Positions 52,233 through 58,078 of a stretch of DNA of 58,078 nt are shown here, piece after piece. The stretch spans positions 1 to 58,078 of the forward strand of contig CAZPWQ010000010.1 in NCBI GenBank assembly GCA_964590495.1, written 5' to 3'. The notes under the pieces were generated by a model. It searched no databases. It saw only the letters and a program-made list of their open reading frames with translations, and was not told the origin of the DNA. Positions within the stretch are counted from its first letter, which is position 1. The number at the start of each line of letters is the position of its first letter. Source of the stretch: CAZPWQ01 sp964590495. Lineage in GTDB: Bacteria; Bacteroidota; Rhodothermia; Balneolales; Balneolaceae. Position numbers and translations under genes: made by a program.

Positions 52233-53888
52233 TCATCCTTTGTTAAACTGGATATCTCTCCACTTTTCAAATCGATCCGCAACCTTCCCGCGCTGGTATT
52301 TTCCTGTAGAAGTCACCGGCATCCGGTCTCCGAATACAACTACTTTCGGACACTTGTCATGCGGCAGGTATTCACGGCAGAATTTCAATACCGTCTCTTC
52401 ATCTTCTTCAACATTCTCTTCCATCTGCACGTACGCCCCTACCTCTTCCCCGTACCACTTGTTTTCAAATCCGACCGCAATACCGACTTTTACACCGGGC
52501 ACCATGTTAATGACTTCATCTAATTCCAGCGGAGAAAGGTTGACTCCTCCCCTGATAATTAATTCTTTGAGACGTCCGGTAATAAAGAAATAGTGCCGGT
52601 CTTTTTCGTCGCTTATATAAAAGCCTTCATCACCGCTCCGAAACCATCCATTCTGAAACGCTTTCACATTCGCTTTTTTATTGCTGTAATACCCAAGCAT
52701 TACATTTACCCCGCGTATTACAATTTCACCGCGCTCTTTCTCCGGCAATGAATTTCCTTTTTCATCATGAATTGCCATCTCGTTTGCCGGTACCGGAACG
52801 CCAATACTCGGATAATCAAACTCAGTAAGCCATTTATGATGCTCATCCTTTTCTAAATCGACCGGCAGAAAACTAGAATAACAGGTTGTTTCAGAGAGCC
52901 CGTAACCATGAATGACCGGTATTTCAAACCGTTCTTCAAATGTTTCAGCCGTATTGACAGTCAAAGGTCCCGCCCCGCAGATAATATGTCTCAATGACGG
53001 TGTATCATCTTTTTCACTCTCTGAATAGTAGTTAATTAGATACTGCAGCAGCGTTGGAACTACACTTACAATGTGGACTTTCTCTTCATTTATAATAGGG
53101 AAAAAGCGATCTGTCCGGAAACGCTGGTTCAAAACAGTGGAACCGCCGGTAAAAAACGGGGTGATCATGGTTACTACCGTTCCATTTACATGATGGATAG
53201 GCAGTACGCACATCATTTTCACGTTCTCATCGATATTATGCCATTGAGCAATACTTCGGGCGTCTTCCAAAAGATTTCGCTGGCTCAAAACCACGCCTTT
53301 GGGAGTCCCTGTTGTACCTGATGTATAAACGATCAGAGCTTCGGAATCTGCCAGCGATTTCTCCTTCAGTTCCAGGTCTTGTTCCAACCGGATAAAATTA
53401 TCGGTTTTGTCCTCGCAAATAACCGTTTCAATGTGCTTGAGGTTATCATAGGTCTCAAATATTTTACGCAAGCGTTCTTTATGATCAGCTCGTATAAACG
53501 CCAGTTCTACTTTAGCATTTGCCAGTATATATGCAATACGTTCATCATCTTCAGCAAGGTTTACCGGCACAACAACCAGTCCAAGGAGCCATGCTGCAAA
53601 ATACTGAACCACCGTATGCCAGTGATTATGGGAAATCGTCGAAATACGGTCGCCGTGGCGAAGACCATGCTTTTGCAGAAACCGAGCACAACCGACTACA
53701 AGCTCGATAAACTCTGCGTAACTTAATTCTACCCGGTTGTCATTTTCATCGATGTACGTAAGGTAATTCCGATCATTATCTTTGCGTTTGCGGATCAGTT
53801 CCCGGATATCTTTATATGTGAGTGGCGGGACAGTACTTTCCAGGTTGTGTGCATGATTAATTTTTTCCCGGAGCTCTTTATAATCCAT
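52233..53888 (-). CDS. Class I adenylate-forming acyl-CoA synthetase
   Basis: 551 residues, ANL superfamily. ATP motif IVYTSGTTGTPKGVVLS near residue 190; LPIHHVNGTVVTM is the core helix; GYGLSETTCYSSFLP, GWFRSGDEGFYISD, and the C-terminal TSTGKYQRGKV with the catalytic Lys. It is a short-type ligase, closer to fatty-acyl/malonyl/benzoate-CoA synthetases than to the FadD-like enzyme at 48627, so the substrate is unknown. It is not in an obvious operon: the unknown 239-residue gene and a repeat lie downstream. Divergent 371-bp spacer upstream. Confidence 0.9.
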   Translation of the reverse strand: MDYKELREKINHAHNLESTVPPLTYKDIRELIRKRKDNDRNYLTYIDENDNRVELSYAEFIELVVGCARFLQKHGLRHGDRISTISHNHWHTVVQYFAAWLLGLVVVPVNLAEDDERIAYILANAKVELAFIRADHKERLRKIFETYDNLKHIETVICEDKTDNFIRLEQDLELKEKSLADSEALIVYTSGTTGTPKGVVLSQRNLLEDARSIAQWHNIDENVKMMCVLPIHHVNGTVVTMITPFFTGGSTVLNQRFRTDRFFPIINEEKVHIVSVVPTLLQYLINYYSESEKDDTPSLRHIICGAGPLTVNTAETFEERFEIPVIHGYGLSETTCYSSFLPVDLEKDEHHKWLTEFDYPSIGVPVPANEMAIHDEKGNSLPEKERGEIVIRGVNVMLGYYSNKKANVKAFQNGWFRSGDEGFYISDEKDRHYFFITGRLKELIIRGGVNLSPLELDEVINMVPGVKVGIAVGFENKWYGEEVGAYVQMEENVEEDEETVLKFCREYLPHDKCPKVVVFGDRMPVTSTGKYQRGKVADRFEKWRDIQFNKG

Positions 53889-54259
53889 AAAGCTGGCAAC
53901 TCCTTATTGATTTAAAATTAGGTATGGTGGTTGAATTCTTAAACGGATGATATGACAGTAATTCTGTACCTCCTGAAAAGGTGCAGGTGATTAACTTTTC
54001 CCCGCTGTTTCATAATGCATCATTCAGATGAATCGTTCGAATAGGGGGGGCTCTTCAGACCATCCTCACTAAATTACGCAATCATGCTGCTCATATTTGG
54101 AAGATAAAGTCGCCCAAGAGCAAGATGAAAGCGTATTTCCGGCAAAGAAATTTTTCTCATGATATTTGAGTTTAATTATTGCTAAAAGTCCTTTTCCGTT
54201 TAAAAATAATGTATAACTTTCAATTCTGTCAGAAAAGTCAAACAACCTTAATTATTTGT
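53889..54259. other. Divergent spacer without a recognisable gene
   Basis: 371 bp between the AMP-ligase gene and the DUF2059-like gene. I see no coding signal, hairpin terminator or repeat beyond a short G-run near 54045. It should hold promoters for both genes. An open frame beginning at 54179 is an unlikely extension of the DUF2059-like ORF. Confidence 0.5.
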
Positions 54260-55084
54260 ATGAAAATGACCTTTTCCCGCCGATCAATAGTAACTCTTTG
54301 TTTTCTCCTGGTTCCGTTAATAATGACAGCACAAGAGTCAACAGAAGAATCCAGCACAAACAGCATCAACCATATTTTTGATGCCCTTCCTGTTGAGGGT
54401 ACTCTGGAGGAAGCGCCGCAAGAGCTGTATAGTCAATTTTCACAAAATCCGTTTGGTATTCCGTCATCCCGCAATAACCAAGTTATGGATCTTTTCCTGG
54501 ATGCTTTTGAAACGGATTCACTCCTGGCCTATGCACGGGAAGCATTCCATCAGAACTTTAATGCTTCAGATCCTGATTTTTCTCTCCGGCGGTTCAACTC
54601 GAATGCTGTGCAGAAAGTCCTGGAAGCTGAAAAGGAGTTTTATACGCTTCAGGGCATTCGAAAACGTATTGTAAACAGATATGAAATGGAACAGAATCCC
54701 CCTGCTGAAAAGCGGCAAACAGTTATTGATTCACTGACACAGGCAAAGTCTGCTGCCGAATTGGAAGTAGAATCACAGGTAATTATCTTTCGCGCACTGA
54801 TTTCTGCTTTCAGTGAGTTGGATAGTCAGCAAATGTTTGACAAAACGCAGGTTGAAGGATTCGTGAATAACTTCCGCTATCAGATACAGTCACAGATCGA
54901 CAGTAATGTTAGAAGACAATTAATGCTCATGTATCACGGTATCGAAAATGATACTCTGAAAGAATATATCAATTTCTATGAAACTGAATCAGGTAACCGA
55001 TTAGGCAAAATAATGAATGAATCCATCCATTCGGCTTATCGAAAAGCTGCTGATCAATTTGTTGAATCAGTACGCAATTCGTAA
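54260..55084 (+). CDS. Exported DUF2059-like protein
   Basis: 274 residues from the ATG at 54260 (MKMTFSRRSIVTLCFLLVPL), which gives a clean signal peptide ending ...MTAQES; the longer frame from 54179 does not. The mature protein is helical, with a C-terminal segment LKEYINFYETESGNRLGKIM similar to the DUF2059 motif (helix with 'FY.S..G..'). Such proteins are periplasmic or outer-membrane, of unknown role. 44 bp to the following subtilase gene in the same direction, so the two are probably an operon. Confidence 0.65.
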   Translation: MKMTFSRRSIVTLCFLLVPLIMTAQESTEESSTNSINHIFDALPVEGTLEEAPQELYSQFSQNPFGIPSSRNNQVMDLFLDAFETDSLLAYAREAFHQNFNASDPDFSLRRFNSNAVQKVLEAEKEFYTLQGIRKRIVNRYEMEQNPPAEKRQTVIDSLTQAKSAAELEVESQVIIFRALISAFSELDSQQMFDKTQVEGFVNNFRYQIQSQIDSNVRRQLMLMYHGIENDTLKEYINFYETESGNRLGKIMNESIHSAYRKAADQFVESVRNS

Positions 55085-55128
55085 AAACCAGCGACACTAA
55101 TATTCACTCAATTTTCAGCTGCCAGTTT

Positions 55129-56811
55129 ATGAACAAACAACTTTTACTGATCCTTTCGCTCATCATCCTATTTTACGGTTGTTCTACCACTCAGACGACA
55201 ACCAAATCCGACGCTCCACAGGAAACTACTGAAGTGGATCCCGATACTGTTGATTTTTCTACCATGCTGGAACCTCCCGAAGGCTGGCATCACCTTGATG
55301 AAGAACAGAGCCGGTTCCGGGGAGTCAGCAGTGAACGAGCCTATGAAACCATTTTAAACGACAAATCTCCCGAAAAAGAAGTAATTGTCGCAGTTATTGA
55401 CGGTGGTGTTGATACTGAGCATGAAGATTTGAAAAACGTAATGTGGATTAATGAGGATGAAATACCCGGTAATGGAAAAGATGATGATGAAAACGGGTAC
55501 GTGGATGATATTCACGGCTGGAATTTTATCGGCGGTCCGGATGGAGAAAATGTCAACCACGACACGTTTGAACTGACCAGAATCTACCGGCAACTAAATG
55601 AACAGTTTAGTAAAGCAGACGCTACTTCGCTTGATGAAGAAGGGGAGAAAAAATATACCTATTATAAACAAATTCGTTCCGATTATGAGGACAAAATCCA
55701 AGAACTTCAGCAACAGTATAATAATATTGAATCCTTGCTGAACAGCAAAGAACAAGCCGAGCAAATCCTGGCGGAGCATTTCGGCAGTTCATCCTATGAT
55801 TATGAGGATATCCGGGCATTGGAGCCTGCCGACCAGGAACTGGATTTTGCCAAAAGTGTGATGAGCTATGTTATGGAAAATAACATCGATTCCACGCTTA
55901 TTGCTGATCAGAAAAAACGAATATATGAATTTGCGAAATATGGTTACAATCCTGAATTCAATCCACGTGATATTGTAGGTGATAACTACGAGGATAAAAC
56001 CGAACGCACATACGGCAATAACGACGTAGCGGGGCCCGACCCCAGTCACGGAACGCATGTGGCGGGGATCATTGCAGCCGAGCGGGATAATGAAATCGGC
56101 GTGGACGGTATTTCTACCAACACGCGCATTATGGCGATTCGCGCCGTTCCAAATGGCGATGAACGGGATAAGGATGTGGCTAATGCCATTCAATATGCAG
56201 TTGATAATGGAGCCGATATCATAAATATGAGTTTCGGAAAAGGCTATTCGCCCCACAAAGAGGTAGTCGACCGGGCAATTAAATATGCCGATGAACAAGG
56301 TGTGCTAATGGTTCACGGAGCTGGGAATGAAGCAAAAAATACAGATGAGAGTTCGAGCTATCCAACCGATACCTACGGTGAGACGGCCGGTGATTCCGCA
56401 GCTACCCTTTGGCTCACTGTAGGTGCTACTTCCTGGAAACCTGATGAAGAATTCATTGCAACATTCAGCAATTACGGTGATGAAACAGTGGACCTCTTTG
56501 CACCGGGTGTGGATATTTATTCCACGATGCCGGACAATGAATATAAGTTTCAAGAAGGAACCAGTATGGCTTCTCCTGTGGTTGCGGGAGTTGCGGCTTT
56601 AATTATGGCTTATTATCCGGAATTAACTCCTCATCAGGTTCGACAGATCATTCTGGATAACACGGTAAAATATCCCGGACAGGAGGTAATTATACCGAAT
56701 GAAGGAAATCCGAATGAATCCCAAAAAGCGGTATTTCCCCAGCTTTCGGCCTCTGACGGTGTTGTGAATGTATATGAAGCTTTAAAAGCTGCGGAAAAAT
56801 TGCACCAGTGA
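55129..56811 (+). CDS. S8-family subtilisin-like serine protease, lipoprotein
   Basis: 560 residues with a lipoprotein signal (LLILSLIILFYGCSTT, lipobox Y-G-C). The catalytic triad is Asp91 in AVIDGGVDTEHEDL, His307 in DPSHGTHVAGI and Ser479 in GTSMASPVVAG; the oxyanion Asn is in GAGNEAKN. The Asp-to-His distance is 216 residues, against about 32 in subtilisin, so a ~180-residue insertion (roughly 120-295) is present, mostly helical and partly coiled coil (KIQELQQQYNNIESLLNSKE). It should be tethered to the outer membrane or inner membrane facing the periplasm. It follows the DUF2059-like gene by 44 bp. Confidence 0.95.
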   Translation: MNKQLLLILSLIILFYGCSTTQTTTKSDAPQETTEVDPDTVDFSTMLEPPEGWHHLDEEQSRFRGVSSERAYETILNDKSPEKEVIVAVIDGGVDTEHEDLKNVMWINEDEIPGNGKDDDENGYVDDIHGWNFIGGPDGENVNHDTFELTRIYRQLNEQFSKADATSLDEEGEKKYTYYKQIRSDYEDKIQELQQQYNNIESLLNSKEQAEQILAEHFGSSSYDYEDIRALEPADQELDFAKSVMSYVMENNIDSTLIADQKKRIYEFAKYGYNPEFNPRDIVGDNYEDKTERTYGNNDVAGPDPSHGTHVAGIIAAERDNEIGVDGISTNTRIMAIRAVPNGDERDKDVANAIQYAVDNGADIINMSFGKGYSPHKEVVDRAIKYADEQGVLMVHGAGNEAKNTDESSSYPTDTYGETAGDSAATLWLTVGATSWKPDEEFIATFSNYGDETVDLFAPGVDIYSTMPDNEYKFQEGTSMASPVVAGVAALIMAYYPELTPHQVRQIILDNTVKYPGQEVIIPNEGNPNESQKAVFPQLSASDGVVNVYEALKAAEKLHQ

Positions 56812-57022
56812 TTTTCAAGCTGCAGGGCAATCATAATATAACCCGTGATAGCAACCGAAAAAGTAAATGTCCACTCCTTATGCTGTACTTCACAGGTGGT
56901 GCCATCATACAGCCGAACCTTAGTAACTGTAGTACCTTTGCCCTTTTGAGATCGCAGCTCTACTGCTCGTCGATTTTACACCTCCTTTTATCGTTTTTGG
57001 ATCAACCATAGTTTTGAGGTTT

Positions 57023-57826
57023 TCAGTTTTTTGTGACCGTAATAAAGTGTGCTGGCATTGGAAACGATAGCGAGCCATCATTCCCGATAAATTCCTTCAG
57101 ATCCGATGTGGCCCTATCGACGACTTCATCAATCTGATTGTCGTCAAGAACAAAACCTGCCAGTGGGAACCAACCTTTGACATCCGCAAGAACCATTGAT
57201 CTGACATCAGGAAAATTAGCCATCCCTTGATGGGTTGTGATTTTAGCTGACACCAGACCACTTTCAGAAATAATAGATTTTAGCTTATCAGTATCACCCA
57301 GAGAAAAGGGAAACCTGAGAGCTTGTGCCACTTCTTCACCCGCAATACGCTCGAATATTCTTACCATCGAATCATAACCGGGAATATTATCAAGCGAATC
57401 AAAAACAGCAATCACCATACGACCTCCTGGTTTCAATACACGAAACATCTCGCGGAGTGCTGCCGGCTTATCCTCGAAAAACATCAATCCAAACTGACTG
57501 ACAACAGCATTAAAAGATTCATCTTCCCAAGGTAGTTCCTCGGCCATTCCCTCACGCCACTCAATGTCGGGTGCTTGTTTGGAAGCAACAGATAACATAC
57601 CGGGATTCATATCCAGTCCGGATACAAATCCATTTTGGCCTGATCGACCGGCTGCTGCACGAGTCAGTGCTCCCGTACCGCAGGCAACATCCAGGATCCT
57701 ATCTTCCGAATTTATGTTAGCTTTATCTAAAATCATCTCCGGCCAACCCACAAATATTGCCGGAACCATTAATTTCTCATAATATGTGGCTATATTCTCT
57801 AATTCTTGTAAACTTAAATTATTCAT
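57023..57826 (-). CDS. Class I SAM-dependent methyltransferase (UbiE-like)
   Basis: 267 residues. Motif I is ILDVACGTGALTRAA near residue 45, motif II FNAVVSQFGLMFFEDKPAA, and motif III LKPGGRMVIAVF, in the order of UbiE/COQ5-type methyltransferases. The N-terminus (ENIATYYEKLMVPAIFVGWP) resembles enzymes that act on small molecules rather than on quinone intermediates. The substrate is unknown. A second methyltransferase gene precedes it on the same strand, about 100 bp upstream. The 211-bp convergent gap to the subtilase gene shows no gene. Confidence 0.88.
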   Translation of the reverse strand: MNNLSLQELENIATYYEKLMVPAIFVGWPEMILDKANINSEDRILDVACGTGALTRAAAGRSGQNGFVSGLDMNPGMLSVASKQAPDIEWREGMAEELPWEDESFNAVVSQFGLMFFEDKPAALREMFRVLKPGGRMVIAVFDSLDNIPGYDSMVRIFERIAGEEVAQALRFPFSLGDTDKLKSIISESGLVSAKITTHQGMANFPDVRSMVLADVKGWFPLAGFVLDDNQIDEVVDRATSDLKEFIGNDGSLSFPMPAHFITVTKN

Positions 57827-57929
57827 AACACTTACCTTATTTTTTAGTCATACCTGCTTTTATTTTGTTTTTCGATTTCACACCTTTACTCATAATAACG
57901 CGTTCTTCAAACCCATAGGATATTTATTC

Positions 57930-58078
57930 CTATTTCTTCATCACGTAGTAATCATTCTGTATATCATGATCCAACCGGTGGATCTCTATATCTTCAAATC
58001 CTGCTTCCTTCAGCAGCTCTTGTGCCTTTTCGCGTCCCCACATGGTGCCGAGACCATCTCCACCCTGTGCCAGAGATA
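57930..58078 (-). CDS. SAM-dependent methyltransferase, C-terminal fragment (cut by window)
   Basis: The last 49 codons of a gene that runs off the right edge and ends at TAG 57932-57930. The translation LAQGGDGLGTMWGREKAQEL, then LKEAGFEDIEIHRLDHDIQN and DYYVMKK, is the typical C-terminus of winged-helix class I methyltransferases (GTMWG...AGF..V). It lies directly upstream of the UbiE-like gene on the same strand, so the two may be cotranscribed. Confidence 0.8.
   Translation of the reverse strand, partial: SLAQGGDGLGTMWGREKAQELLKEAGFEDIEIHRLDHDIQNDYYVMKK

Noticed and set aside
55789..56298. A 169-residue minus-strand frame opposite the subtilase
   Set aside because: It is fully antisense to the catalytic core of a clear S8 protease.

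Overview
The window looks like chromosome of a Bacteroidota-type Gram-negative bacterium, most likely from the Balneolota/Rhodothermota side (Balneola, Gracilimonas, Rhodohalobacter relatives). Grounds: two SusC/SusD pairs, DUF4249 and DUF4159 proteins, GWxTD-domain lipoproteins, a standalone four-helix-bundle (23S IVP-type) gene, a fused aspartate kinase/diaminopimelate decarboxylase, Rho with a charged N-terminal linker, and moderate GC. The lineage is inferred from gene content, not measured. I see no prophage, CRISPR array, intact insertion sequence, tRNA or rRNA.

Region by region. 1-2.6 kb: a truncated Rid-family gene diverges from a BlaI/BlaR1-type repressor/M56 sensor pair with two operator-like palindromes. 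2.55-3.07 kb: ssrA (tmRNA) with terminator, its 5' end touching a 100-N assembly gap. 3.1-10 kb: lysAC fusion, TonB-dependent receptor + DUF4249 lipoprotein + DUF4159 protein, then a four-helix-bundle gene bracketed by a 28-bp inverted repeat. 10.3-27 kb: housekeeping genes (rpiB, glyA, tatC, an FKBP lipoprotein, alr, sppA, an MBL hydrolase, rho, folC, pyrD, a TPR lipoprotein, pyk). 27.4-41 kb: an envelope island with two SusCD pairs between two paralogous GWxTD lipoprotein genes and one broken lipoprotein gene. 41-51 kb: a second alanine-racemase-family gene, an M20 amidohydrolase, and a fatty-acid degradation cluster (DECR-like SDR, thiolase, FadN-type fusion, acyl-CoA synthetase, thioesterase). 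51-58 kb: an unknown protein, a second acyl-CoA synthetase, a DUF2059-like protein, a subtilase and two methyltransferases (one cut by the window edge).

Metabolic logic: the 43.8-51 kb genes cover activation, hydration/dehydrogenation, thiolysis and auxiliary double-bond reduction of fatty acids, but no acyl-CoA dehydrogenase is present. The two SusCD systems lack glycoside hydrolases or sulfatases, so they are not classical polysaccharide utilisation loci.

The most unusual material is between genes. Many gaps are filled by dispersed repeats: an ~80-bp core (14.85, 18.04 and, inverted, 41.05 kb), degenerate ~10-12-mer arrays that touch or supply stop codons, 'CCACTAAG'-type, G/C-run hairpin and 'GCGGAT'-type repeats, and a 158-bp nested-palindrome element at 25.2 kb. 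I found no clear novel multi-gene system. The best candidates for undescribed biology are the inverted-repeat-bracketed four-helix-bundle unit, the M56 sensor with ExbD-like repeats, the GWxTD/SusCD island, and the repeat family with variable tails.
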